Assembly (NCBI RefSeq): GCF_000733475.1
Contig: NZ_JPFK01000005.1
Location: 1-64,000 of the forward strand
DNA length: 64,000 nucleotides
Reading direction: 5' to 3'
Origin: Mangrovimonas yunxiaonensis
GTDB taxonomy: Bacteria > Bacteroidota > Bacteroidia > Flavobacteriales > Flavobacteriaceae
In this document: positions 6,754 to 14,803 of the stretch, one piece after another
How positions within the stretch are numbered: position 1 is the stretch's first letter
How the letters are laid out: each line of letters begins with the position of its first letter
Position numbers and translations under genes: made by a program
Notes under the pieces: generated by a model
The model's input: the letters and a program-made list of their open reading frames with translations, nothing else
The model's database searches: none
Told to the model about the DNA's origin: nothing

Positions 6754-8131
6754 TATAACTTCAGCTGATTCAATTATTGAATTTGCAAAACAACTTAAAA
6801 ACCAAACTTTAAGACAAGCCTGCGGTTCAGAAATAGAAAAACACGGTTACAAAGGAAAAGGAAATTTTGGTCAAATATTAGAGAAATTCTATTTTGGTTA
6901 CGAACCAAATTCTGATGCAGAACCCGATTTTTTGGAAGCAGGTCTTGAATTAAAAACAAGCCCTTTAAAGACTCTCAAAAACGGAGAATATCGTTCAAAA
7001 GAAAGGCTCGTCTTAAACATAATCAACTATTTAGAAGTTCATAAAGAAGAATTTGAAACAAGTTCGTTTTGGAAGAAAAATGCACATTTGCTTTTGGTAT
7101 TTTATCTTCACGATAGAGATTTAGATTTACTTGATTACTTAATAAAATTAGTTGACGGTTGGCAATATCCCAATGAAGATTTAAAAATCATTAAACAAGA
7201 TTGGGAATTAATAAATCAAAAAATTAAAGATGGAAAAGCTCACGAATTATCAGAAGGAGATACATTCTATCTTGGAGCTTGTACAAAAGGTTCAACTGCT
7301 CTAAAATCGTTCAGAGATCAACCATTTAATAAAGAACAAGCAAAACAAAGAGCATATTCTTTAAAACAAGGATATGTAAATCACATAATTGCAAACATTG
7401 CTCAAGAAGAAACTGCTGTTTATGGAAAAATAATTGAACGACCTGAAATTTTAGACAAAGTACGATCTATTGAGGAAATAGTAATTTTAAAATTTCATCC
7501 ATTTTATGGCAAATCAGCAGAACAAATAGAGAAAGAATTGGGTTTAGAATTAAATCAAAATGCCAAAAGCTATTTTGCAAATCTTACAAATGCAATTCTT
7601 GGACTTCAACTCGGTCAAAAAATTGAGGAATTTGAAAAAGCCGATATTCAAGTAAAAACTATCCGACTTAAAGAAAATGATTTACCAAAAGAAGACATTT
7701 CGTTTCCAACATTTGAATATCAAGAACTTGTAGAAACAGATTGGGAAGATTCAGATTTTAAGAACATTTTGGAAAGCAAATTTTTCTTTGTGTTTTATCA
7801 ATTTGAGGGAGAAAATCTGATTTTAAGAAAAGTGAAATTTTGGAATATGCCTTACTCTGATATTGTTGAAGCCAAAAATGTTTGGCAAGAAATGGTAAAG
7901 ACAGTTGCAAGTGGAGAAATCGTAAAAGAAGTAACTGAAAAAGGTGTAAGAAAAACTTATTTTCCAAAGAAAACTGAAAACAGAATAAGTCACGTTAGAC
8001 CACACGCAAGAAATGCAGCAGATACTTATGAATTACCTGTCGCAGATAAATTAACAGGATTGACTGAATATACAAAGCATTGTTTTTGGTTAAACGCAAG
8101 TTATGTGAAAGACGAAATATATCTGAAATAA
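6746..8131 (+). CDS. Sau3AI/MutH-family type II restriction endonuclease
   Basis: 461 residues from ATG 6746, overlapping the methyltransferase stop by 8 bp (a TTG two codons earlier is also possible). EPDFLEAGLELKTSPL gives Asp61, Glu68 and Lys70, the D-x6-E-x-K spacing of the MutH/Sau3AI active site. The N-terminal RQACGSEIEKHGYKGKGNFGQILEKFYFG is also typical. Length near 460-490 matches two-lobed Sau3AI, where the C-terminal half is a catalytically dead MutH-like effector domain; the C-terminal region here (FVFYQFEG ... HVRPHARNAADTYELP) fits this. Predicted to cut unmethylated GATC. Last gene of cassette 5; hairpin H2 follows. Confidence 0.88.
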   Translation: MLDITSADSIIEFAKQLKNQTLRQACGSEIEKHGYKGKGNFGQILEKFYFGYEPNSDAEPDFLEAGLELKTSPLKTLKNGEYRSKERLVLNIINYLEVHKEEFETSSFWKKNAHLLLVFYLHDRDLDLLDYLIKLVDGWQYPNEDLKIIKQDWELINQKIKDGKAHELSEGDTFYLGACTKGSTALKSFRDQPFNKEQAKQRAYSLKQGYVNHIIANIAQEETAVYGKIIERPEILDKVRSIEEIVILKFHPFYGKSAEQIEKELGLELNQNAKSYFANLTNAILGLQLGQKIEEFEKADIQVKTIRLKENDLPKEDISFPTFEYQELVETDWEDSDFKNILESKFFFVFYQFEGENLILRKVKFWNMPYSDIVEAKNVWQEMVKTVASGEIVKEVTEKGVRKTYFPKKTENRISHVRPHARNAADTYELPVADKLTGLTEYTKHCFWLNASYVKDEIYLK

Positions 8132-8146
8132 GCCAACGCTAAAAGC

Positions 8147-8206
8147 CATACACATTTGCAATTCGCTACAGCCACTACACAAGCCAAAAATTGCAAAAGA
8201 GTATGT
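8147..8206 (+). repeat. Hairpin H2 downstream of the Sau3AI-type module
   Basis: CATACACATTTGCAATT (8147-8163) faces AAATTGCAAAAGAGTATG (8188-8205). GCCAACGCT lies on each side (8132, 8211). Same plan as H1, H3 and H4, but the stem bases are replaced together on both sides. Confidence 0.75.
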
Positions 8207-8247
8207 CTTTGCCAACGCTAGCAAGTTTGCGGAAAAAAAGTACGAAA

Positions 8248-8379
8248 ACACAACAACGTATATAAAAAATAGCGGTTTTAGTGCTTAAACAGAAATGAAT
8301 TTTATAAATTTAAGGTCAGTGAAAATCCGAAAAGTTAGTGCCTAAAATCCGCTACTTTTCATATACAAGACCGTTAGCT
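8248..8379 (+). repeat. attC-like site 6 (family E)
   Basis: Left core ACACAAC closes cassette 5 (start GTTGTGTTTC; one extra base in the end copy). Right core GTTAGCT. Outer stem TAGCGG/CCGCTA as in sites 2 and 9. Confidence 0.85.
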
Positions 8380-8649
8380 GTAATAGTGCCGAAAAAATCG
8401 CGGAAGCGATTTTGAGCATCCTTACGCGGACAAAAAACTGATATGAAAAACGTAACACTACGCGGATTTTAAAACGTGACGGATTCTAAACAAAACTAAA
8501 AGAACTTCATAACTAATCGCAAGCAAAACGCAAGCAGTGCGCTGAAAAAGAATAAAAGAACTTCCAAGCTTTGCGCTGACACCACTCAAACCTTAAAATA
8601 AAAATCATACGGATTCCAGCACGTGACTATCTGTACGTGGCACTAAAAC
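8380..8649 (+). other. Non-coding cassette 6 (member 1 of the repeated NC family)
   Basis: No convincing long ORF. Shares with the cassettes at 14460, 17872, 23594 and 24795 a hairpin AAAATCGC-GGAA-GCGATTTT (8394-8413, GNRA-type loop), the block ACGCGGACAAAA, two copies of AAAAGAACTTC followed by an AGCT-like word, and TTTGCGCTGACA. A 10-codon micro-ORF from GTG 8386 ends KKSRKRF at the TGA after the hairpin. This is the longest and most divergent member and has extra ACGCGGATTTTAAAACGTG-type sequence. Confidence 0.7.
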
Positions 8650-8780
8650 AGCTAACAACGTGTAACACGCATTGCTACTGATTTTCCTTTCGGAAAATCC
8701 TCGCAAATGCGAAATGTTGTTATTTTTTAGCTAACTTAGCTACCTAACGCCGCAACGCCTGTTACACAAACCCGTTGGCA
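8650..8780 (+). repeat. attC-like site 7 (singleton)
   Basis: Left core AGCTAAC closes cassette 6 (start GTTAGCTGT). Right core GTTGGCA. Basal stem GTGTAACA/TGTTACAC; arm GATTTTCC/GGAAAATC. Confidence 0.85.
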
Positions 8781-8796
8781 ACAATTTAAACTTACA

Positions 8797-9339
8797 ATGC
8801 TAATGAACAAATTACTTTTGATTTTTATTATCACATTAACTGTGAGTTTACAATCTTGCGCACAATCTACTTATGAAAATTTCACTTATTCATATCAAGC
8901 AAAAATACCATCAGATTGGAATTTAGCTGGAGAAATTAAAAATGATACCATTCAGAACTTTTCTATTGTGGAATGGACTCTTCCTAAAGTTATTTCTGAA
9001 TCAAAAGAAAATGAGATTCAGAATTCTATCGAAATTTACGCTTGGCGAAACAGTGAAATTAAAAACATAAATGAACTAATAAATCACGAAAAACAAAAAT
9101 GGCAACCCTTTCTATTAAAAACGGATATTTTACAAGAGGACTCTGAATTTTCAAGGGAAGTTATTACTACCTCAAAAATTCCAAGTTTTGACCATAAATC
9201 AAAAAAGTATTTTATTTACAAAAATGGAATATGTTATAGAATACAATTAGTTTGCACACAGGATACTTTTGATAAAAATCTTTCTGATTTTGAAAATTTC
9301 TATATGGAATTTAAGATTGTTGAAAATAAAAAAGAATAA
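8797..9339 (+). CDS. Hypothetical exported lipoprotein
   Basis: 180 residues (or 178 from ATG 8803). MNKLLLIFIITLTVSLQSCAQ is a lipoprotein signal with Cys near residue 21. The mature part, starting STYENFTYSYQAKIPSDWNLAGEIKND, resembles the PsbP/DUF1795-type fold of small secreted proteins that begin with an amphipathic YQAKIPxxW strand, but I see no diagnostic motif. There are two cysteines in the C-terminal half. Sole gene of cassette 7. Function unknown. Confidence 0.65.
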   Translation: MLMNKLLLIFIITLTVSLQSCAQSTYENFTYSYQAKIPSDWNLAGEIKNDTIQNFSIVEWTLPKVISESKENEIQNSIEIYAWRNSEIKNINELINHEKQKWQPFLLKTDILQEDSEFSREVITTSKIPSFDHKSKKYFIYKNGICYRIQLVCTQDTFDKNLSDFENFYMEFKIVENKKE

Positions 9340-9348
9340 AAAAACAGT

Positions 9349-9481
9349 TGCCAACAATGTATAACCGCAATTACGGCGGATTCGACTGCGTCCGAATCCA
9401 CTCGGAATTGCTAACGTCAGCTCCAAACCGAAAATCATTAACATTTAACCCGTAACTGACGGTTATACGAGACCGTTGTAC
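9349..9481 (+). repeat. attC-like site 8 (family A)
   Basis: Left core TGCCAAC closes cassette 7 (start GTTGGCAAC). Right core GTTGTAC opens the methyltransferase-kinase cassette. Confidence 0.9.
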
Positions 9482-9512
9482 GCAAGCTGAAAAATGAGCC
9501 ACCACACGTTCA

Positions 9513-9555
9513 AGCACATTTTATTTTGCTCGTACCTCACAAAATAAAAAGAGCT
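9513..9555 (+). repeat. Hairpin H3 upstream of the methyltransferase-kinase-HEPN module
   Basis: AGCACATTTTATTTTG (9513-9528) faces CAAAATAAAAAGAGCT (9540-9555), loop CTCGTACCTCA. The loop and the trailing TTCAC are shared with H4 at the other end of the module, while the stem differs by compensated changes. Confidence 0.8.
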
Positions 9556-9620
9556 TTCACTTCCCCACCGCCACCCGAAAATAATCAGCGAAAAAGTAAA
9601 TATTATTCCGATTAAGTTAA

Positions 9621-9628
9621 TATATTTG
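9621..9628 (+). promoter_or_regulatory. -7 promoter box of the methyltransferase-kinase-HEPN operon
   Basis: TATATTTG fits TAnnTTTG, 17 bp before the TTG start of the XRE gene. This implies a very short leader. No clear -33 element seen. Confidence 0.5.
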
Positions 9629-9645
9629 CGTAAAACACAAAGAAA

Positions 9646-9861
9646 TTGGCTAAAGTGGAAATCAACAGGATTAAAGTAGCTCTAGCTGAGACAAGAAGAA
9701 AAAACAAATGGTTGGCTGAACAAATCGGAAAAGATGAATCAACCATTTCTCAATGGTGTACAAATGCTAGACAACCTTCACTTGAAAACCTTTTAAGAAT
9801 AGCTAATGTGCTTGATATTGATATTAGAGAATTATTAAACTCAACTAAAGAAGCAAGCTAA
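9646..9861 (+). CDS. Small XRE-family regulator
   Basis: 71 residues from a TTG start at 9646 (no ATG upstream in frame). Nearly the whole protein is one XRE helix-turn-helix: VALAETRRKNKWLAEQIGKDESTISQWCTNARQPSLENLLRIANVLDIDIRELL. Size and place suit a controller protein. Its stop abuts the methyltransferase ATG. First gene of the four-gene cassette 8. Confidence 0.8.
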   Translation: MAKVEINRIKVALAETRRKNKWLAEQIGKDESTISQWCTNARQPSLENLLRIANVLDIDIRELLNSTKEAS

Positions 9862-11067
9862 ATGAGTAATCCTAAAACATACATTGATTTATTCTCTGGT
9901 TGCGGAGGACTTTCACTTGGATTGCATAATGCAGGATGGAAAGGAGCATTTGCAATTGAAAAAAGTGAAGATGCCTTTAAAACTCTAGAACATAACCTAA
10001 TTAAAAAGAAAAAGCACTTTGATTGGCCAAAGTGGTTAGAGCAAAAGAACCACGATATCAATGAAGTACTTGAAAACAATTCAGAAAATCTAATTAATTT
10101 AAGAAATGAAATCGATTTAGTAGCTGGAGGACCACCTTGTCAAGGTTTTTCAATGGCTGGACGAAGAATTGAAAATGATTCTAGAAATGATTTAATTAAT
10201 TCATACATCAAATTCATTGAGTATGTAAGACCAAAATTGATATTTTTTGAAAACGTCAAGGGTTTCACTTTAGGCTTCAAAAACAATGAGAAAAAAGGAA
10301 AAGCTTACTCAAAATATGTAGTTGAGGAATTAGAAAGCTTAGGATATAGTGTAAAAGGCCAATTGATTGACTTTTCAAAGTTTGGCGTTCCGCAAAAAAG
10401 AACCAGATTTATTCTTGTAGGGATTCAAAATGATTTTTTAAACCAAAGTCCAAATCTAAATAAGGATAGCTTCTTTGAAGGTATAGAAAACAATAAAGAA
10501 TCTTTTTTAATAAGTAAGAACTTATCAATAAATCCAAGTTTAGAAAATGCCATCTCAGACTTGCTTCAAGCAAACGGAGAAATTGATTCAGAAACACCTA
10601 ACTTTAAAGAAGGTGTATATGGAAAACCAGCCTCAAAATACCAAAAATACATTCGTAAGTACAAAAGAAAAAACAGTAGAGTTGATAGTCATAGGTTTGC
10701 TAAACACACAGAAACAATTAAAAATAGATTTCAAATTGCTCTGGATGAAAAACTAACTAGTGCTGCTTATAGAGAAAGATTTCAACTTAAAAAAAGTAGT
10801 ACAAAAATTTTAGAAGCAAATAAACCAACACCAACAATAACAACATTACCAGACGATTACATCCATTATTGCGAACCGAGAATAATGACTGTTAGAGAAT
10901 ACGCAAGAATCCAATCATTCCCAGACACATACGAGTTCAAAGGTAAATACACAACTGGAGGCAAAAGGAGGACACAAGAAGTGCCCAGATATTCACAAAT
11001 TGGAAATGCAATTCCACCTTTATTTGGCGAACAAGCAGGTCTAATTTTAAAACAACTTATTTCTTAA
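9862..11067 (+). CDS. DNA cytosine-5 methyltransferase of the kinase-HEPN module
   Basis: 401 residues. Motif I DLFSGCGGLSLGLHNAGW (residues ~9-26), IV AGGPPCQGFSMAG with catalytic Cys93, VI ENVKGF, VIII PQKRTRFILVG, IX near ITTLPDDYIHY..REYARIQSFPDTY, X QIGNAIPPLFGEQAG. It resembles Dcm/HgiDI-type enzymes and is not closely related to the methyltransferase at 5506. No restriction endonuclease is encoded beside it; the next gene overlaps its stop (TAATG). Target sequence unknown. It probably marks self DNA for the downstream signalling genes, which is inference from the gene order. Confidence 0.9.
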   Translation: MSNPKTYIDLFSGCGGLSLGLHNAGWKGAFAIEKSEDAFKTLEHNLIKKKKHFDWPKWLEQKNHDINEVLENNSENLINLRNEIDLVAGGPPCQGFSMAGRRIENDSRNDLINSYIKFIEYVRPKLIFFENVKGFTLGFKNNEKKGKAYSKYVVEELESLGYSVKGQLIDFSKFGVPQKRTRFILVGIQNDFLNQSPNLNKDSFFEGIENNKESFLISKNLSINPSLENAISDLLQANGEIDSETPNFKEGVYGKPASKYQKYIRKYKRKNSRVDSHRFAKHTETIKNRFQIALDEKLTSAAYRERFQLKKSSTKILEANKPTPTITTLPDDYIHYCEPRIMTVREYARIQSFPDTYEFKGKYTTGGKRRTQEVPRYSQIGNAIPPLFGEQAGLILKQLIS

Positions 11068-13346
11068 TGCAGAAAAAGCCTTTACAGTTCAAGATAAGTT
11101 CTGCATTAAAGAACATCATAGGTAGCGACTTAATTAGTGATGATTTCATTGCTGTTTTTGAGTTAGTTAAAAACTCTTATGATGCTCACGCTACGAAAGT
11201 TGAAATAACATTTGAAGATATTTATTCTGACAATGCCAAAATCATAATAAAAGATAATGGTAAAGGGATGAATTTTGACGATTTAATTAATAAATGGCTT
11301 TTTGTAGCTTACTCAGCAAAGAAAGAAGGAACAGAAGAAGATAGTTACGATTATCGAGATAAAATAAAAGTACAAAGAGCTTATGCTGGTGCTAAAGGGA
11401 TTGGTAGATTTTCTTGTGATAGACTTGGAGGAGAGTTATATCTTGAAACAATTAAGGATGAGGAAAATCCAAAAGTTGAAACTTTACTCACAGAATGGGA
11501 TAAGTTCGAAGGTAATCTAAAAGAAGAGTTTGTAAACATTAGTGTTCTTCACGAAACTATTCCTAATAGCAACTATGATATAGAACACGGAACTGTTCTG
11601 GAAATCTCGAACCTAAAAAGTGATTGGGATAAAGATAAATTCCTTAGTCTTAAAGATGCACTAGCTAAACTCATAAATCCGAATACCAAAATTGAAGGTG
11701 ATGAATTTACAATAGAATTAATAGTTCCTGACGAGATTGAAAACGACAAAAAAGAAAGTGATTATCAAAACACAGTAAATGGTAAAATACAGAACTTAAT
11801 TTTTGAGACTCTAGAAATCAAAACAACAAAAATTGTTAGTTCAATTTACGATGGAAAAATAACTACAGAATTAACCGAAGGAGGTAAACTTGTCTATAAA
11901 ATAATTGAGTCAAATAGCTATGAACATCTAAATAATGTTGCCATTCAAATTTACCATTTGAATAGGTCTGCCAAAGCTACTTTTACAAGAAGAATGGGAA
12001 CAAGAGCTGTGGACTATGGACACGTTTTTGTTTATAAAAATGGTTTACGAATTTATCCATACGGTGAGAGAGGTGAAGACCCTTTCAAAATGGATAATAG
12101 AAAAGCACAAGGACATAGTAGATATTTAGGTACTAGAGATGTTTTAGGATATATATCTATTTCGGAACCTAACGAAGAATTAAAAGAGACATCAAGTAGA
12201 GGCGATGGGTTAATTAAGACTAAAACATATTTTGAATTAGTTGATTGGGTTTATTCATCCATAAGGAAACTAGAGAAGTATATAATTGATATAACTGACT
12301 GGGGAAATGAATTATCCAACGAAGACTACATAAAATTAGATAATGAAAGACAACAAGAAGCAATTGAAAAATTAATCGAAAGCCTTACAAAGTCAAAAAA
12401 TATTTTATCGTTTGAAGTAGCACCAGAGATTTTTGAGATAATAGATGAAAAACAAGAAAAATCAACTAAAAACACCTTAACCAAAATAAAAAAACAGCTT
12501 CAAAGCGATGAATATGACAAAGATGCAATTGTAGAGAGCATCTCAAAAATTGAAAAAAACCTTGATGAACTTAAGAAAACAACTGAAGAAGCTGGTGAAG
12601 AAGCCTTAGACTCTCTTATTAAAAATGAGGAATTAGAAACTAATTTAGAAACTGAAAAGAAAAAAGGTGCTTTTCAAGGTGCTCTAATTGGAACCGATAA
12701 GGAAAGAATCGTTGGATTGCAACATCAGATTTACCATTCGTCAAGTAGGGTAACAAGAAACTTAAAGTTATTAATTAAACATCTTGGGTCTGAGAACTTA
12801 GACACTAAAACGAAAAAGTACATTAAAACGATTTCTCTTGAAGCTTCAAAAATAAATTCAATAGCAAACTTTGTAACAAAAGCTAACTTCAATCTTAAAG
12901 CCTCAGAAATCGAAACTGATTTGGTTGATTTTATTATTGATTATATAAAGGAATTATACCTTTTAGAAGACAAAGTAATTGATACCTCAATGAATATTAT
13001 CATCAATGATAATTACAAAAAAGAATTTGTTAGAGAATTAAGACCATTGGAGATTACAACCATCATTGACAATCTAATATCTAATTCAGAGAAAGCCAAT
13101 GCCTCTGAAGTCAAAATAGGTTTCAATAAAAGGAAAGATAATCTTGTTATATCATTCGAAGATAATGGGAAGGGTATTCCTGAAAAAAATCTTACCAAAG
13201 TTTATGATTTGGGATATACAACGACAAGTGGTTCAGGAATTGGACTTTATCAGGTAAATGATTTAGTAAAAAACAGTCTGAAAGGGAAAATTGAAATTGA
13301 GTCGCAAGAAAAAAAGGGAACAATTATTAAAATTATTTTAGGATGA
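11067..13346 (+). CDS. Dual-GHKL ATPase / histidine-kinase-like sensor
   Basis: 759 residues, no transmembrane segment. The N-terminal domain is an Hsp90/MutL/MORC-type GHKL ATPase: N-box ELVKNSYDAHA, DNGKGM, and lid GAKGIGRF (108-115). A long charged coiled-coil middle (residues ~430-540, rich in E and K) follows. Then comes a helical region with GLQHQIYHSSSRVTRN, His553 or His557 being candidate phosphorylation sites in a DHp-like helix. The C-terminus is a second, histidine-kinase-type HATPase: IDNLISNSEKA (N-box), FEDNGKGIP, TTSGSGIGLYQVNDL. Translationally coupled to the methyltransferase (TAATG) and to the receiver protein (ATGA). Predicted cytosolic sensor passing phosphate to the next gene product. 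The trigger is unknown. Confidence 0.8.
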   Translation: MQKKPLQFKISSALKNIIGSDLISDDFIAVFELVKNSYDAHATKVEITFEDIYSDNAKIIIKDNGKGMNFDDLINKWLFVAYSAKKEGTEEDSYDYRDKIKVQRAYAGAKGIGRFSCDRLGGELYLETIKDEENPKVETLLTEWDKFEGNLKEEFVNISVLHETIPNSNYDIEHGTVLEISNLKSDWDKDKFLSLKDALAKLINPNTKIEGDEFTIELIVPDEIENDKKESDYQNTVNGKIQNLIFETLEIKTTKIVSSIYDGKITTELTEGGKLVYKIIESNSYEHLNNVAIQIYHLNRSAKATFTRRMGTRAVDYGHVFVYKNGLRIYPYGERGEDPFKMDNRKAQGHSRYLGTRDVLGYISISEPNEELKETSSRGDGLIKTKTYFELVDWVYSSIRKLEKYIIDITDWGNELSNEDYIKLDNERQQEAIEKLIESLTKSKNILSFEVAPEIFEIIDEKQEKSTKNTLTKIKKQLQSDEYDKDAIVESISKIEKNLDELKKTTEEAGEEALDSLIKNEELETNLETEKKKGAFQGALIGTDKERIVGLQHQIYHSSSRVTRNLKLLIKHLGSENLDTKTKKYIKTISLEASKINSIANFVTKANFNLKASEIETDLVDFIIDYIKELYLLEDKVIDTSMNIIINDNYKKEFVRELRPLEITTIIDNLISNSEKANASEVKIGFNKRKDNLVISFEDNGKGIPEKNLTKVYDLGYTTTSGSGIGLYQVNDLVKNSLKGKIEIESQEKKGTIIKIILG

Positions 13347-14227
13347 AAATAGATTACAAAATATTGTGGTTAGATGACCAAATCAACGATTTTATCGAAG
13401 ATGAAATAATAGAAGAAGTTGAGAGTTTTCTTGTTACCCAAGGTTTTCGCCCTAAAATCACAACTGTTTCTAAGTCTGAGGACTTTTTTAAAGTTCTAGA
13501 CAATTCATTCGATTTAATTTTAACGGATTATCACCTAAATGATATAAATGGTGATGAAGTGATAAAGAAAATACGTAGTCAAGATTACTCTGTAATGACT
13601 GAAGTGCTTTTTTATACTGCAAAAGCGGATTTGAAAGATACGGACAAAATAAGCAGAGTTAGTTTTTTGGAAACTAACACGTTGTTGGGCGACCATAGGG
13701 ATGAAGTTTTAAGAGCCACAATTAATCTTATAGAACTCACAATTAAAAAGTTTCAGGACATAGTTGCAATGAGAGGTATGATTATGCAGGAAACGAGCAG
13801 TCTGGACGTTGAAATGGAAATTATCCTCAAAAAGATTATCGACGAGTCTAAAGAACCTGAGACTATAATTAATGTAATCAAAACGAAGTACAAAGAGTCT
13901 AATGATAAATTCAATAAGAATATTGATAAAGAAAATGATATTGATAATATTCTAAGAATTATTGGAGCTTCTCATAGATGGCGAGCAATTGTAAGGAACT
14001 TAGATAACGGAGAAATTAAAGCAATAATGACTGATTATGAAAAAGAAATTATTGTGATTCGAAATAAATTTGCTCACGCTGAATTAATAAGTGAAGAAGG
14101 CAGACAGTATTTTAGAGATAGAAAAGACGGACTTGATTTTAATCAAGAATTTTGTCAGAAAATTAGAGCTGATTTAATTAAACACAAAGACAATTTAGAT
14201 GGACTAAAAACGGAGTTAGGAAATTAG
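13343..14227 (+). CDS. Response-regulator receiver domain fused to a HEPN-like domain
   Basis: 294 residues. N-terminal receiver domain: acidic pair in ILWLDDQ, phospho-acceptor Asp62 in LILTDYHLNDINGDE, and the T/K positions in VLFYTAKAD. No DNA-binding domain follows. The remainder is helical and contains RNKFAH (Arg240-Asn-x3-His245), the R-N-x3-H signature of HEPN ribonucleases, in the context IIVIRNKFAHAELISEEG. This suggests a phosphorelay-gated HEPN RNase effector. ATGA overlap with the kinase gene shows coupled synthesis. The receiver call is strong; the HEPN call rests on one motif plus predicted helices, and some HEPN-like relatives are only binding modules. Confidence 0.75.
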   Translation: MKIDYKILWLDDQINDFIEDEIIEEVESFLVTQGFRPKITTVSKSEDFFKVLDNSFDLILTDYHLNDINGDEVIKKIRSQDYSVMTEVLFYTAKADLKDTDKISRVSFLETNTLLGDHRDEVLRATINLIELTIKKFQDIVAMRGMIMQETSSLDVEMEIILKKIIDESKEPETIINVIKTKYKESNDKFNKNIDKENDIDNILRIIGASHRWRAIVRNLDNGEIKAIMTDYEKEIIVIRNKFAHAELISEEGRQYFRDRKDGLDFNQEFCQKIRADLIKHKDNLDGLKTELGN

Positions 14228-14241
14228 CCAAAGCTAGTTCA

Positions 14242-14285
14242 AGCACATTTAAAGTTTGCTCGTGCCTCACAAATTTAAAAGAGCT
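14242..14285 (+). repeat. Hairpin H4 downstream of the methyltransferase-kinase-HEPN module
   Basis: AGCACATTTAAAGTTTG (14242-14258) faces CAAATTTAAAAGAGCT (14270-14285), loop CTCGTGCCTCA. GCCAACGCT follows at 14291. Partner of H3; together they bracket the four genes. Confidence 0.8.
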
Positions 14286-14329
14286 TTCACGCCAACGCTG
14301 AATGACAATCTGAACGGAATAAAGCCAGC

Positions 14330-14459
14330 GTACAACAACGTATATAAAAAATAGCGGTTTAATCGCTTAACCGAAAGTAAATGGATAAATTAAGGTCTTT
14401 GTTAAATTGAAAAATTAGTGCTGAAAATCCGCTACTTTTCATATACAAGACCGTTGCCA
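14330..14459 (+). repeat. attC-like site 9 (family E)
   Basis: Left core GTACAAC closes cassette 8 (start GTTGTACGCA). Right core GTTGCCA. Closely similar to site 6. Confidence 0.9.
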
Positions 14460-14657
14460 GCAATGGCGTCAAAAAAATCGCGGAAGCGATTTTGAGCTTC
14501 TTTACGCGGACAAAAAAGCGGATTAAAAACAAAATAAAAGAACTTCCTAGCTGTTCGCAAGCAAAACGCAAGCAGTACGCTGAAAAAAGAATAAAAGGAC
14601 TTCCAAGCTTTGCGCTGACATCACTCAGACTCAAAACTTACGGATATAAACCACAGC
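14460..14657 (+). other. Non-coding cassette 9 (NC family member 2)
   Basis: Compact family member. Micro-ORF from ATG 14463 reads MASKKSRKRF then TGA. Hairpin 14474-14493 with GGAA loop overlaps it. Two copies of the AAAAGAACTTCC / AGCT motif, GCAAGCAAAACGCAAGCAG, and TTTGCGCTGACATCACTC follow. Frames that are open here are closed by stops or shifts in the sister copies, so no longer protein is supported. Confidence 0.75.
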
Positions 14658-14789
14658 AGGCAACAACGGCTATAGTTCATTGCTACGTCATTTTTTGCCC
14701 GATATTCCGGGATATTTGTTATCTTTCGTCCACGGCGGAAAAATCTTAACCCTTTTCCCCCGCAACAAACCATAGCCAAACCGTTGTGC
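14658..14789 (+). repeat. attC-like site 10 (family D)
   Basis: Left core AGGCAAC; cassette start GTTGCCAGCA matches except one base. Right core GTTGTGC. Family D follows four of the five NC cassettes and nothing else. Contains TATCTTTC, one base off the -7 consensus. Confidence 0.9.
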
Positions 14790-14803
14790 ATAATTGAAAA
14801 AAA

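Noticed and set aside
14492-14749. 85-codon + strand ORF across NC member 2 and site 10
   Set aside because: The same frame is closed by TAA in member 3 and TAG in member 4, and it reads into the recombination site.
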